Shown one piece after another: positions 44,997 through 53,583 of a DNA stretch of 64,000 nt. This stretch comes from Anaerococcus marasmi. GTDB lineage: Bacteria; Bacillota; Clostridia; Tissierellales; Peptoniphilaceae. The translations under genes and the position numbers were made by a program. Position 1 is the first letter of the stretch. Every line of letters begins with the position of its first letter. A model generated the notes under the pieces. That model was given only the letters and a program-made list of their open reading frames with translations, was not told the origin of the DNA and ran no database searches. The stretch is from positions 609,501 to 673,500 of the forward strand of contig NZ_OLMF01000004.1 of NCBI RefSeq assembly GCF_900290195.1. The letters are read 5' to 3'.

Positions 44997-45620
44997 CTAA
45001 ATAGTTTCGATATCTGTAAAATCTAGATCTATAAGTGTATCTCTACCAAACATATCTACAAAAGCTTTGATAGAGCCTTTTTCCTTATCAACTTCTTCAA
45101 CCTTGGCTACGAATCCTTCAAATGGACCGCTTATGATATTTACATCATCGCCAACATTTACATTGATATTTAAGATTGGTGCCTCATCTTTTACTCCGAA
45201 CTTTCTAACTTCAGCTGGAGTTAGGGCAACTGGTTTTCCATCTGGTCCTACAAAGCCTGTAACACCTTGGGTATTTCTAATGATATACCAGCTTTTGTTG
45301 GTGATATTCATCTTAACCATTACATATCCTGGAAAAAGCTTTCTAGTTTTTACTTTTTTAGTATCATTTTTAACTTCAACATACTCTTCTGTTGGTACGG
45401 TTACTTCTAAGATATCAGGGTTTTGTTCATTGTCAATCATCATTTGAATCTTGTCATTGACTCTGTTTTCATAGCCTGTGTAGGTATGAACTACATACCA
45501 TCTAGCATTTTCCTTGATAGCTTCTAAGTCTCTGTCCTTAGATTCTTCTGTTGAAATTTCTTTATCTTCTGATAAATTTTCTTCTTCTTTGTTTTCTGAG
45601 AAATCGTAAGAATCTGTCAT
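44997..45620 (-). CDS. nusG: Transcription termination/antitermination factor NusG
   Basis: 207 residues. An acidic N-terminal extension of about 38 residues (Asp/Glu/Ser/Lys-rich) precedes the NGN domain (ARWYVVHTYTGYENRV, KLFPGYVMVKM, GVTGFVG); the KOW domain follows (DDVNIISGPFEGFVAKVEEV). The extension is more than in most Firmicutes. NusG affects RNA polymerase pausing and couples it to ribosomes. It sits after secE as usual. The ATG is eight bases past the secE stop. Confidence 0.95.
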   Translation of the reverse strand: MTDSYDFSENKEEENLSEDKEISTEESKDRDLEAIKENARWYVVHTYTGYENRVNDKIQMMIDNEQNPDILEVTVPTEEYVEVKNDTKKVKTRKLFPGYVMVKMNITNKSWYIIRNTQGVTGFVGPDGKPVALTPAEVRKFGVKDEAPILNINVNVGDDVNIISGPFEGFVAKVEEVDKEKGSIKAFVDMFGRDTLIDLDFTDIETI

Positions 45621-45627
45621 TTCACAC

Positions 45628-45810
45628 CTACATTATGATTTGAAGTAGGAATTGGAAGACTTGATCAAGTAGCCAAATTGCCAAAGCTGTTACAGCTGAG
45701 ATTGCAATTACTATCCAAGAATACTCAAATGCGGTCTTCTTTGTTGGCCATTGAATCTTCTTAAATTCTCTTGATACGCCAGAAAAGAAAGAATCCTTTT
45801 TCTTAGCCAT
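45628..45810 (-). CDS. secE: SecE preprotein translocase subunit
   Basis: 60 residues with one membrane helix (about 30-57, YSWIVIAISAVTALAIWLLD) and the amphipathic KKIQWPTKKTAFEYS just before it, the SecE hallmark (W-P). Part of SecYEG. Placed between rpmG and nusG in the standard order; start after GGAG. Confidence 0.95.
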   Translation of the reverse strand: MAKKKDSFFSGVSREFKKIQWPTKKTAFEYSWIVIAISAVTALAIWLLDQVFQFLLQIIM

Positions 45811-45818
45811 ATTTGCTC

Positions 45819-45968
45819 CTACTTTGTTTCTCTGTGAACAGTGTGTTTTTTACAGAATGGGCAATATTTCTTTAGCTCTAATCTTTCGCTATGATTTTTT
45901 TTGTTTTTTGTTGTATCATAGTTTCTGTTTTTGCATTCTGTACATTCCATTTTTACTTTATCTGCCAT
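45819..45968 (-). CDS. rpmG: Ribosomal protein L33, zinc-binding form
   Basis: 49 residues, below the usual ORF length. It begins [20 protein letters not shown] and ends [16 protein letters not shown]; both CxxC pairs of the zinc form are present. First gene of the rpmG-secE-nusG-rplKA unit. Ribosome site AGGAGG before ATG 45968; the gap to secE is eight bases. Confidence 0.96.
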   Translation of the reverse strand: MADKVKMECTECKNRNYDTTKNKKNHSERLELKKYCPFCKKHTVHRETK

Positions 45969-46014
45969 AAAACACCTCCTATTAATTTATACGGATACTT
46001 CCATACAAGGTATG

Positions 46015-46043
46015 ATAGTACCACCTTTAGACGGTTTTGTCAA
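46015..46043 (-). promoter_or_regulatory. Promoter of the rpmG-secE-nusG-rplKA operon
   Basis: Minus strand perfect TTGACA (46038-46043), 17-base spacer, TACTAT (46015-46020); transcription starts about 40 bases before rpmG. Confidence 0.8.
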
Positions 46044-46049
46044 AGATTT

Positions 46050-46370
46050 TTATTGGTTTTGTGAGAGTTTTTCATAGAATTTTTTCCTTCTTTCTATAAG
46101 AAACTTTCTTATATCATCTAAGTCATGGTTGGAAAAGATCTGGTCCTCATAATCTAATAAGATATCTTCTATATCCTCTAGCTCAAAAACTCCCTCGTCA
46201 TACATCTTTCCTAGAAGATTTTCATCCTTATCATAGTAAACCTTGGGAGGGTAATCTATTAGCTTTGATGTATCCACGGCTATGAAAGACTCTCTTGCAT
46301 AAACTTTATTTCCAACGACGAGAACAGCTTCCTTTATATCTATTTCTCTTCCCGTCCTAAAATCCTTCAT
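46050..46370 (-). CDS. Hypothetical 106-residue protein cotranscribed with glmM
   Basis: Soluble, acidic protein rich in Asp, Glu, Lys and Tyr; no signal peptide, no cysteine and no family that I know. The ATG overlaps the last base of the glmM stop (TAATG), which supports a real gene in the same operon. The last 35 residues look helical (RKFLIERRKKFYEKL). Function unknown. Confidence 0.72.
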   Translation of the reverse strand: MKDFRTGREIDIKEAVLVVGNKVYARESFIAVDTSKLIDYPPKVYYDKDENLLGKMYDEGVFELEDIEDILLDYEDQIFSNHDLDDIRKFLIERRKKFYEKLSQNQ

Positions 46371-47716
46371 TATATACTAAGACCTAAATCCTTAATTCTT
46401 TCTACGATTTCATTCACAGAACTTTCTGCAATTTCATCTGTTTCAGCTTCCACCATAACCCTTATAAGTGGCTCGGTTCCGCTTTTTCTGACCAAGACCC
46501 TACCGCTATCTTGTAATTTATCTTCTATTTCTTTAATTTTTCCTTGAACTTCTTTGTTTTCTAGGGTCTCTTCCTTATCTTTTACTTTGACATTGACAAG
46601 TTTTTGTGGATAGATTTTTAAGTCTCTTCTTAGGCTTGCTATATCAGTTTTTTCTTCTATCATAGCTTCCATTAGCTTAAGAGATGTTAAGATTCCGTCT
46701 CCTGTATTGGCAAACTTCTTGTAAATGATATGTCCTGATTGCTCACCACCTAGTTCATAACCATTTTCATCCATACAAGCGTGGACATATTTATCACCTA
46801 CATCAGTTTTTACATAGTCAATTCCTAACTCATCAAAAGCCTTGTATAGTCCAATGTTACTCATTACTGTAGTCACAACCGTGTTAGAGTTTAAAGCGCC
46901 TTCTTTTTTCATGTACTTGGCAGATATATAAAGGATAGAATCTCCATCTATCACTTCCCCCTTATTATCCACAGCTATACATCTATCAGCATCACCGTCA
47001 AAAGCAAAGCCAATATCTAGATTATTTTCTACTACGAATTTTTGGAGATTTTCTATATGAGTTGAGCCTGCATCCTTATTGATATTGAATCCATTTGGAT
47101 CAGCATTTATCACAAAGGTATCAGCACCTAAGGCATCATAGACAGGTTTTGCTATAGTAAAGCTTGCTCCGTTTGCACAGTCAAGGCCCACCTTAATTCC
47201 TTCAAAGGACCTAGTTACAGTTTGGATAAGATAAGCAATATATCTATTTCTTCCTCCAATGAAGTCAACAGTTCTTCCGATGTTTTCATCCACTGCAAGG
47301 TCAATATCTTCTATATCACTATCTATATATTTTTCTAACTCTTCTAGGAAAGAATCTTCCATCTTCTCTCCTTCGCTATTAATAATCTTGATACCATTGT
47401 CATAGTAAGGGTTGTGGCTTGCTGTTATCATTATTCCACAATCAAAGTCTTCTGTTTTTGTTATATAAGAAACAGAAGGAGTAGGTGTTACGTGCATGAG
47501 GTGGGCGTTTGAGCCTGACGAAGTAATTCCTGCAGAAAGTGCAGCTTCATACATATAAGAACTTCTCCTTGTATCCTTACCTATAAGTATCTTTCCATTT
47601 CCATTTTTATTTTTTGAGAAGTAATCTCCAATAAATCTTCCTATTTTAAAAGCATGGTATACATTAAGGGTCTTGTTAGCTTCTCCCCTAAATCCATCTG
47701 TACCAAAATATTTCAT
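46370..47716 (-). CDS. glmM: Phosphoglucosamine mutase
   Basis: 448 residues. Converts glucosamine-6-P to glucosamine-1-P for UDP-GlcNAc and cell-wall synthesis. Motifs: KYFGTDGFRGEAN, the active-site MITASHNPYYDNGIKI with the phosphoserine, metal-binding AFDGDADRC, sugar-binding GGEQSGHII, and RKSGTEPLIRVM phosphate contacts. Full length. The start at 47716 lies upstream of the IS30 element on the other strand. Confidence 0.96.
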   Translation of the reverse strand: MKYFGTDGFRGEANKTLNVYHAFKIGRFIGDYFSKNKNGNGKILIGKDTRRSSYMYEAALSAGITSSGSNAHLMHVTPTPSVSYITKTEDFDCGIMITASHNPYYDNGIKIINSEGEKMEDSFLEELEKYIDSDIEDIDLAVDENIGRTVDFIGGRNRYIAYLIQTVTRSFEGIKVGLDCANGASFTIAKPVYDALGADTFVINADPNGFNINKDAGSTHIENLQKFVVENNLDIGFAFDGDADRCIAVDNKGEVIDGDSILYISAKYMKKEGALNSNTVVTTVMSNIGLYKAFDELGIDYVKTDVGDKYVHACMDENGYELGGEQSGHIIYKKFANTGDGILTSLKLMEAMIEEKTDIASLRRDLKIYPQKLVNVKVKDKEETLENKEVQGKIKEIEDKLQDSGRVLVRKSGTEPLIRVMVEAETDEIAESSVNEIVERIKDLGLSI

Positions 47717-47804
47717 ATATGTCTCCTTTGTCTACTTTGAGTAAATTGTTCGTAAGTATTATACCCTTTCAATAAATAAGAAAAAATTTGGGTAGTTATT
47801 ATAT

Positions 47805-47839
47805 AAGGAGGCTTAGATGAGTTTTAAGAATCTTGGATA
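47805..47839 (+). other. Possible displaced 5' end of the aldehyde dehydrogenase gene
   Basis: AAGGAGG, five bases, then ATG AGT TTT AAG AAT CTT, cut by the IS30 left end. The codons MSFKNL are followed beyond the IS by reading that continues KNLNNEKLY. It fits a native ribosome site and start codon now separated from the body of the gene. Confidence 0.45.
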
Positions 47840-48879
47840 GTAAAATTAAGCTAGACACTTTTAAATGAAATAAAAAGCCATTTATGATACACTTAAATTA
47901 CACAAAAAACATTAAGGAGTATCAAAATGGCTTACAATCATCTTACCATAAAAGAGTTAATTTGGATAGAGCAATATTATAAATCTGGAGAAAAAGTTGC
48001 AAATATAGCAAAATATTTGTCAAGAGCAAGACAAACCATATACAATGTAATAAATTGGCTAAAAAAAGGCTCAACCATACAAGAATACTACGACAGCTAC
48101 AAGAAAAATAAATCAAAATGTGGAGCAAAGATTAAACAATTAAGTGATGAAGAATATGACTATGTTCTTGATAAAGTAAATAAAGGATGGACCCCAGATG
48201 TCATAATTGGAAGAGGAGAAATTAAGCTTTCAATGAGCTCTAGAACACTATACAGGCGTTTTAAAGACGGTAGTTTAGATAAAAAACTATTACCAATGAA
48301 AGGTAAACGAAAAAAGAATGGAAGTGTTGAAAAAAGAGGAAAGCAAGCCTTTAAAAGAAGTATTCATAGTAGGAATAAATCATATCCTAATTTCAAAAAT
48401 GAATTTGGGCATTTTGAAGGGGACACCATAGTAGGAAAGAATCATAAAAGTTGTGTAATAACTTTAGTAGAACGAGTATCAAAAGCAATAATAACTTTAA
48501 AACCAGAAAATAGGACAGCAAAAGCAATAGAAAATAGGCTAAATAGTTGGTTAGATCAAATTCCTAAACACCTTGTAAAATCAATAACATTTGACTGCGG
48601 AAAAGAATTTTCAAACTGGAAAAGTGTATGCAATAAGCATGATATATCAATATTCTTCGCAGATCCAGGCTGCCCAAGTCAAAGGGGGTTAAATGAAAAT
48701 TCGAATGGTTTATTAAGAAAAGATGGATTACCAAAACAAACTGACTTTAGGCTAAAAAGTGAGACGGATATTGTTTCTGTAGCTAGCTACAGAAACAATA
48801 TCCCAAGAAAGTCTTTGAACTACAAAACACCGTTAGAAGAATTTATGAATTTAGTGTATTCTGTCTAGGTTAATTTGAC
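47840..48879 (+). mobile_element. IS30-family insertion sequence
   Basis: About 1.04 kb. Ends match as inverted repeats: GTAAAATTAAGCTAGACA (left) and, inverted, GTCAAATTAACCTAGACA (right). The core AAATTAA(G/C)CTAGACA is certain at 47843 and 48876; the exact outer borders could be two bases wider. I could not read a clear target duplication. The transposase is open. The right end holds TTGACA pointing outward, a possible -35 for the next gene. Confidence 0.88.
47927..48868 (+). CDS. IS30-family transposase
   Basis: 313 residues. N-terminal helix-turn-helix (YNHLTIKELIWIEQYYKSG, then ARQTIYNVINWLKKG), followed by GWTPDVIIGR and SSRTLYRRF, and an integrase-like catalytic core with GHFEGDTIVGKNHKS (first Asp), ITFDCGKEFSNW (second Asp) and SQRGLNENSNGLLRKDGLPK (with the Glu). 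All three catalytic acids are in place. ATG 47927 has AAGGAG just before it. Confidence 0.95.
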   Translation: MAYNHLTIKELIWIEQYYKSGEKVANIAKYLSRARQTIYNVINWLKKGSTIQEYYDSYKKNKSKCGAKIKQLSDEEYDYVLDKVNKGWTPDVIIGRGEIKLSMSSRTLYRRFKDGSLDKKLLPMKGKRKKNGSVEKRGKQAFKRSIHSRNKSYPNFKNEFGHFEGDTIVGKNHKSCVITLVERVSKAIITLKPENRTAKAIENRLNSWLDQIPKHLVKSITFDCGKEFSNWKSVCNKHDISIFFADPGCPSQRGLNENSNGLLRKDGLPKQTDFRLKSETDIVSVASYRNNIPRKSLNYKTPLEEFMNLVYSV

Positions 48880-48881
48880 AA

Positions 48882-50300
48882 TTGAAAAATTTAAATAATG
48901 AAAAATTGTATATAAATGGAGAATATATAGAAAGTAAATCCAACAAATGGATTGAAGTAGAAAATCCTGCCACAGGAGAGATAATAGGAAAAGTGCCTAA
49001 GGCAACTGATAGGGAGATAAATCTAGCATGTGAGGCTGCCTATGAAGCCTTTAAGGAATTTTCCAAAACTAGCCTTGAGGAGAGAATTTCTTATATAGAA
49101 AAATTTAGAGACTGGCTAGTAGACCATGAAGATGAGATAATGGATACAATCCTTAAAGAGCTTGGAGTTCCTATAAAAATTGCAAAGCCTGGTCAATTTG
49201 ATAAGCAAATCAAAAGGATAGATACCTTTATCGACCAAGCCAGATTAATAGACTATAAAATCGAAATGAATGGAGGCTTCGTAAGGATGGAGCCAATCGG
49301 AGTTGTAGCAAGCCTTACTCCATGGAATTATCCTCTAGGTCAAATTATAATGAAGGTAATCCCTTCAATACTAATGGCCTGCCCTGTAGTAGAAAAGCCA
49401 GCCTCAGATACACCTCTTACAGCGTATTTCGTGGCCAAGGCCTTTGATGAAATAGGTCTTCCTAAGGGAGTCTTCAATCTTATAACAGGATCTGGTGCCG
49501 AAGTTGGAGATATATTAAATACAAATCCACATGTAGCTATGGTATCCTACACGGGAAGCCTTGCCGGTGGATCAGCTTCTGCAAAAAACGCTATGGATAC
49601 TGCTAAAAAAGTTGTCCTAGAGCTTGGTGGCAAGTCTCCTGGAGTTTTCGTCAAAGGATGCAATAAGGAAGACGGGGTCAAGCAAGTCCTCGATAGGGTC
49701 TATCTAAATGTAGGGCAAACCTGCTCTTGCCTATCTAGGGCTATCATCACCGAAGATATCTACGACGAAGTCCTAGAAGAATTTCTAAAACAATATGACA
49801 ACTATCCAGTAGGAGATCCAAGGGATGATGCTACTGTAGTCGGAACTCTTTCAAGTAAGAAACAATTCGACAAGGTCAAAGCCTACATCGAAGAAGGAAT
49901 CAAAGAAGGTGCAAATCTTATAAGAGGAGAAGTTCCTACAGAAACTGAAGTGGGTTATTATGTAAAACCTGCAATATTTACTGATGTTAAGCCAGGTATG
50001 AAAATCCACGATGAAGAAATCTTTGGACCAGTTCTTTCTATAATTAAGGTTAAGGACAAGGAAGAAGCAATCGAGGTCGCTAATGCAGTAGACTTTGGCC
50101 TATCTTCAGCAGTTTTCGGAAGTGAAAAAGAAGCAATGGATATAGCCTATGAAATAAAGGCTGGAGATGTCTATGTAAACTCCTTCGGAGGAAGCTCAGA
50201 ACTTCCATTTGGAGGCTACAAGCAATCTGGAGTCGGCAGAGAAGGTGGAAGATTTGGCCTAATGGAATACCTAGAGCCAAAGTCAATCCACACAGCCTAG
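48882..50300 (+). CDS. Aldehyde dehydrogenase, NAD(P)-dependent
   Basis: 472 residues from a TTG at 48882 with no ribosome site; there is no in-frame ATG until about residue 87, so the native start has probably been cut off by IS30. The rest is a full aldehyde dehydrogenase: SLTPWNYPLGQ, VEKPASDTPL, SYTGSLAGG (SxTGS), the catalytic Glu in VLELGGKSPGVF and the Cys in VGQTCSCLSRA. The end KQSGVGREGGRFGLMEYLEPK is typical of this large family. The substrate is unknown. Expression now may depend on the IS. Confidence 0.9.
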   Translation: MKNLNNEKLYINGEYIESKSNKWIEVENPATGEIIGKVPKATDREINLACEAAYEAFKEFSKTSLEERISYIEKFRDWLVDHEDEIMDTILKELGVPIKIAKPGQFDKQIKRIDTFIDQARLIDYKIEMNGGFVRMEPIGVVASLTPWNYPLGQIIMKVIPSILMACPVVEKPASDTPLTAYFVAKAFDEIGLPKGVFNLITGSGAEVGDILNTNPHVAMVSYTGSLAGGSASAKNAMDTAKKVVLELGGKSPGVFVKGCNKEDGVKQVLDRVYLNVGQTCSCLSRAIITEDIYDEVLEEFLKQYDNYPVGDPRDDATVVGTLSSKKQFDKVKAYIEEGIKEGANLIRGEVPTETEVGYYVKPAIFTDVKPGMKIHDEEIFGPVLSIIKVKDKEEAIEVANAVDFGLSSAVFGSEKEAMDIAYEIKAGDVYVNSFGGSSELPFGGYKQSGVGREGGRFGLMEYLEPKSIHTA

Positions 50301-50305
50301 TCACT

Positions 50306-50465
50306 AGAGGGCTGTTGTAGAATGAATAAATCGTACCGTTATCGTTAGAAGAACCTCCACGGCAATTTCGCCTCCATCAGCCGGCAGGCACCACTGAAAA
50401 TTCCCTAAGAGAACCTTCTAACGATGGTACGATGATTATTCATAGTTTTGCAACAGTCCCTTTTT
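50306..50465. repeat. Long-hairpin element, copy B
   Basis: Ends AGGGCTGTTGTAGAATGAAT and, inverted, AGGGACTGTTGCAAAACTAT; then both arms carry ATCGTACC...ATCGTTAGAAG. Inner small hairpins: GGCAATTTCGCC and CAGCCGG..., giving a branched fold. CCCTTTTT follows the right end on the plus strand. It begins five bases past the aldehyde dehydrogenase stop. Confidence 0.82.
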
Positions 50466-50483
50466 ATTTGCTATAATTAAAGT

Positions 50484-51185
50484 ATGAAGAAATTAGATTA
50501 CCTACCAAGAACAAATATAAAAATGATACATGTAGATGGGTCCTACTCATTTGGAGTGGACTCTATAATACTGGGAGATTTCGCCAAAATGAAGAAGGAT
50601 AAAGTAGCTCTTGATATAGGCTCAGGCTCTGGCGTCCTTTCTTTTCTTACAAACTCCCTTTATGGGCTTAAGAAGGTCTATGCAGTCGAGATTCAAAAGG
50701 CTAAGGCAGATCTTTTAAGAGATAATATATCCTTAAATAATATAGAAAATATCGAGCTTATCAACGACGACCTAAATAATATTGATTTTAAGGAAAATTT
50801 TCTCGATTATATAATAACCAACCCACCCTACTATAAAATCACCGACAATATAGGAAATAAGGAAGAGGAATTTCTTATATCTAGGCAGGAAAAATACTTG
50901 ACGCTAGAAGATATCTTCGACTTTTCTAACAAGACCCTCAAGGATAAGGGCAAGCTATTTATGATTCATAAGCCTGAGAGGATGGTTGAGATTTTCAATA
51001 AGTCGGGCAATCTCAAGCCTAAGAGAATCCGTTTTGTAGAATCAAGGGTCTACGAAAAACCCCAGTTTATCCTTATTGAATTTGTAAAAAACGCAAGAGA
51101 TGGGCTAAAGATAGAAGATCCTTTAGTTATATATGAAGGAAATTCTTACTCAGAAGAGATGAAAGAAATAAATAATTTAGACTAA
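50484..51185 (+). CDS. trmN6: tRNA1(Val) (adenine-37-N6)-methyltransferase-like
   Basis: 233 residues. SAM-binding start FGVDSIILGDFA, then VALDIGSGSGVLSFL, and the N6-adenine active site DYIITNPPYYKI (NPPY). The YfiC/TrmN6 subfamily modifies A37 of tRNA-Val in E. coli; in Firmicutes the rRNA or tRNA target is less sure. Start at 50484, after a weak AGTATG context. It forms an operon with rsmI nine bases downstream. Confidence 0.88.
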   Translation: MKKLDYLPRTNIKMIHVDGSYSFGVDSIILGDFAKMKKDKVALDIGSGSGVLSFLTNSLYGLKKVYAVEIQKAKADLLRDNISLNNIENIELINDDLNNIDFKENFLDYIITNPPYYKITDNIGNKEEEFLISRQEKYLTLEDIFDFSNKTLKDKGKLFMIHKPERMVEIFNKSGNLKPKRIRFVESRVYEKPQFILIEFVKNARDGLKIEDPLVIYEGNSYSEEMKEINNLD

Positions 51186-51194
51186 GGAGGTCTT

Positions 51195-52013
51195 ATGGAT
51201 TATCAAATATATTTTGTCCCTACACCAATTGGCAATCTAGAGGATATGACTATTAGGGCCATCAATGTCCTTAAGGAAGTTGATGTGATAGCTTGTGAAG
51301 ATACTAGAGAATCCAGGAAGCTTTTAAATTACTACGAGATAGATAAACCCCTCACCTCTTATCATAAGTTTAACGAATCATCTAAGTCTATAGATATCAT
51401 TTCCGAGATAAAAAAGGGTAAGACCTATGCTGTTATAACTGACCAAGGTATGCCGGGTATATCTGATCCCGGCCACATCCTCATCAAGAAATGTATAGAA
51501 GAAGAAATTACCTACACTATCCTTCCAGGGGCAAGTGCTATAATCACAGCCCTTGTAGGATCAGGCCTAGATAATGACAAGTTTTCCTATTATGGCTTTA
51601 TACCGAAAAAGTCCTCGGATAAGAAAGTGCTTTACGAAAAGCTAAAAAACGAGGAGAAGACATCTATAATCCTAGATACTCCCCATAATTTCGCAAATAC
51701 CCTAGCTGATTTTAAGAATCTTTTCCCTAAGAGAAAACTTGCCCTTGCAAGAGAGCTTACTAAAAAATTCGAAGAATATAGGCAAAGCCCTATAGGAGAT
51801 ATAAATATAGAGGATGTAACCCTAAAGGGGGAATTTGTCCTAATCCTTGAAGGAGGAGAGAAAAAAGAAGAATCGATCGAAGCCTATAAGGATCAAATAT
51901 TAGAATCTTTAAACGATGGTAAACGCACCAAGGAGATCGTAAAAGAGATCAAGAAAAAATCAAAGCTTGGCAAAAACGAAATCTATGACTATGTTTTGGA
52001 GTTAAGTAAATGA
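51195..52013 (+). CDS. rsmI: 16S rRNA (cytidine-1402-2'-O)-methyltransferase
   Basis: 272 residues. Opens YFVPTPIGNLEDMTIRAINV, then ACEDTRESRKLLNYY, YAVITDQGMPGISDPG and PGASAIITALVGSGL, all signs of the tetrapyrrole-methylase-type RsmI. Methylates C1402 in the decoding centre. The short C-terminal domain (about 225-272) is normal. It overlaps the next gene by four bases and follows trmN6 after AAGGAGG. Confidence 0.95.
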   Translation: MDYQIYFVPTPIGNLEDMTIRAINVLKEVDVIACEDTRESRKLLNYYEIDKPLTSYHKFNESSKSIDIISEIKKGKTYAVITDQGMPGISDPGHILIKKCIEEEITYTILPGASAIITALVGSGLDNDKFSYYGFIPKKSSDKKVLYEKLKNEEKTSIILDTPHNFANTLADFKNLFPKRKLALARELTKKFEEYRQSPIGDINIEDVTLKGEFVLILEGGEKKEESIEAYKDQILESLNDGKRTKEIVKEIKKKSKLGKNEIYDYVLELSK

Positions 52014-52504
52014 GAAGAAAAGATAGGAAAAAAGATAAAAATTTCGCCCTAGAAATAATTGATAAAGTAAGCTTTGGAGTAATGACTATCGGTGAAAGTT
52101 CCTACTCCCTTCCCCTTAGCTTTGCTAGAGATGGAGATTATCTATACTTTCACGGAGCAAAAATCGGAGAAAAGAACAGTCTTTTGGAGAAGGAAAATCA
52201 TGTAAGGATAGTCTTTGTAGGAGATAATTACTTGCCCGATCCAATTAGCCATGAGGAGATTATGAAAGAGCCAAAAAAGCTCGCTAAACTTTTTACTCTA
52301 AAATACGAATCGGCAATAGTAGAGGGGACTTGTTCTCTAATAGAAGATAAAAAAGAAAGAGACCTGGCCCTTACCCTTATTTGTAAGAAATTCTATCCAG
52401 ATCTTGATGAGTATATAAAAATGGCAGTTGGAATTAATGGAGATATTACCTCTTGTTATAAAATCAAAATAGAAGAAATCAGCGGAAAATCAAATATAAA
52501 TTAG
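52010..52504 (+). CDS. Pyridoxamine-phosphate-oxidase-fold protein (NimA-like)
   Basis: 164 residues of the split-barrel flavin fold: MRRKDRKKDKNFALEIIDKV, FGVMTIGESSYSLPLSFAR, YLYFHGAKIGEKNSLLEKE and a late YESAIVEGTCSLIED segment. The family includes 5-nitroimidazole reductases (Nim), but most members have unknown substrates, so resistance cannot be claimed. Its ATG overlaps the rsmI stop by four bases. Confidence 0.85.
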   Translation: MRRKDRKKDKNFALEIIDKVSFGVMTIGESSYSLPLSFARDGDYLYFHGAKIGEKNSLLEKENHVRIVFVGDNYLPDPISHEEIMKEPKKLAKLFTLKYESAIVEGTCSLIEDKKERDLALTLICKKFYPDLDEYIKMAVGINGDITSCYKIKIEEISGKSNIN

Positions 52505-52526
52505 GGGACTTTCGTCCCCCCCTTTT
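52504..52526. terminator. Terminator of the trmN6-rsmI-nim unit
   Basis: GGGGAC-TTTC-GTCCCC then CCCTTTT. It lies between convergent genes, though the T run favours the plus strand. Confidence 0.75.
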
Positions 52527-52528
52527 GA

Positions 52529-53125
52529 TTATAAAATATTCATTAGCTCTTCTATTGAATTTATCTTATAGGTTGCTTTCTCGCCTTCATGGGATTTTCC
52601 ATAACCGTAGCTTGCAAAGATAGTTTTTTGCTTATTCTCGTATCCTGCCATTATATCCTCGTACCTGTCTCCAACCATGACATAATCGTCTTTGACATTT
52701 TCCCTTAGGATCTTGTACTTATCCATAAAATCAAAGTCTTCGCCTACTAGGTATTTAGAAAAATAGTCATCTAGCTTATAGACTCTTCTCGCCTCATCCA
52801 TATAGGCTCTTAGGCACTTGCTTAGGATGTATAAGTCGTATTTTCCTTTTAGATAGTTAAGAGTTTTATAAGAGTTTTCGTAAAGTGCCCCAGTTTTTGA
52901 TAAGTTTTCTCTAATTCTTTTGCCATTTACCTCTATCAGATGATCTTTGTTTGAATCATCCTTTAGGATATCATCCCAGCAGGCCTTTGGGCTCATGCCT
53001 ATATATTCCTTATAGTCAACACTTTTTGGGTCAATTCCAAGCTCTCTTAAAGTTGTATAGAGAGCTTCCTTGTAGACTAATTCGGTCTTGTGGATGGTCC
53101 CATCGAAGTCAAAGATGACTATCAT
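52529..53125 (-). CDS. HAD-superfamily hydrolase
   Basis: 198 residues. Motif [11 protein letters not shown] (two Asp), motif II YILSKC (Ser), motif [15 protein letters not shown]. Cap domain of the C1 type between 15 and 80. It is a small-molecule phosphatase of phosphoglycolate-phosphatase type. It overlaps ribH by four bases at the end of the riboflavin operon; the phosphatase that dephosphorylates the pyrimidine intermediate in riboflavin synthesis is of this superfamily, so that job is a fair guess. Confidence 0.87.
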   Translation of the reverse strand: MIVIFDFDGTIHKTELVYKEALYTTLRELGIDPKSVDYKEYIGMSPKACWDDILKDDSNKDHLIEVNGKRIRENLSKTGALYENSYKTLNYLKGKYDLYILSKCLRAYMDEARRVYKLDDYFSKYLVGEDFDFMDKYKILRENVKDDYVMVGDRYEDIMAGYENKQKTIFASYGYGKSHEGEKATYKINSIEELMNIL

Positions 53126-53583
53126 AGGATATCCATTAGATTTGCCATCTCGATTGCTGCAAGAGCCGCTTCACTTCCCTTATTACCAGCCTTAACACCA
53201 GATCTTTGGAGGGCTTGGTCTATGGTATCTGCTGTGATTACACCAAATATTACAGGCTTATCACTTTCAAGACCAACATTGGCAACTCCCTTAGATACTT
53301 CTGCACAAACATAGTCAAAGTGAGGAGTATCTCCACGGATAACTGCTCCAAGGCAGATTACAGCATCATATTCGTCCTTTTTGGCAAGTTTCTTGGCAAC
53401 TAAAGGAATCTCGAAGGCTCCTGGAACCCTAATTAGGTCGATATTTTCTTCCTTTGTGTCGTGTCTTTTTAGGGTATCAAGGCAACCTTCAACTAGTCTA
53501 TCTGTTACAAAGTGGTTGAATCTTGCAACCAAAACCGCATATTTTTTGTCATTTGAAATTAAATTAGCACTAAACTCACGCAT
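53122..53583 (-). CDS. ribH: 6,7-Dimethyl-8-ribityllumazine synthase
   Basis: 153 residues. Condenses the ribityl pyrimidine with dihydroxybutanone phosphate. Motifs: [73 protein letters not shown]. Forms large capsids in relatives. It overlaps ribBA by eight bases and the HAD gene by four. Confidence 0.96.
   Translation of the reverse strand: MREFSANLISNDKKYAVLVARFNHFVTDRLVEGCLDTLKRHDTKEENIDLIRVPGAFEIPLVAKKLAKKDEYDAVICLGAVIRGDTPHFDYVCAEVSKGVANVGLESDKPVIFGVITADTIDQALQRSGVKAGNKGSEAALAAIEMANLMDIL

Noticed and set aside
52010-52504. Metronidazole (nitroimidazole) resistance gene
   Set aside because: The fold is shared by many unrelated flavoproteins; nothing specific to proven Nim reductases can be read from the sequence.
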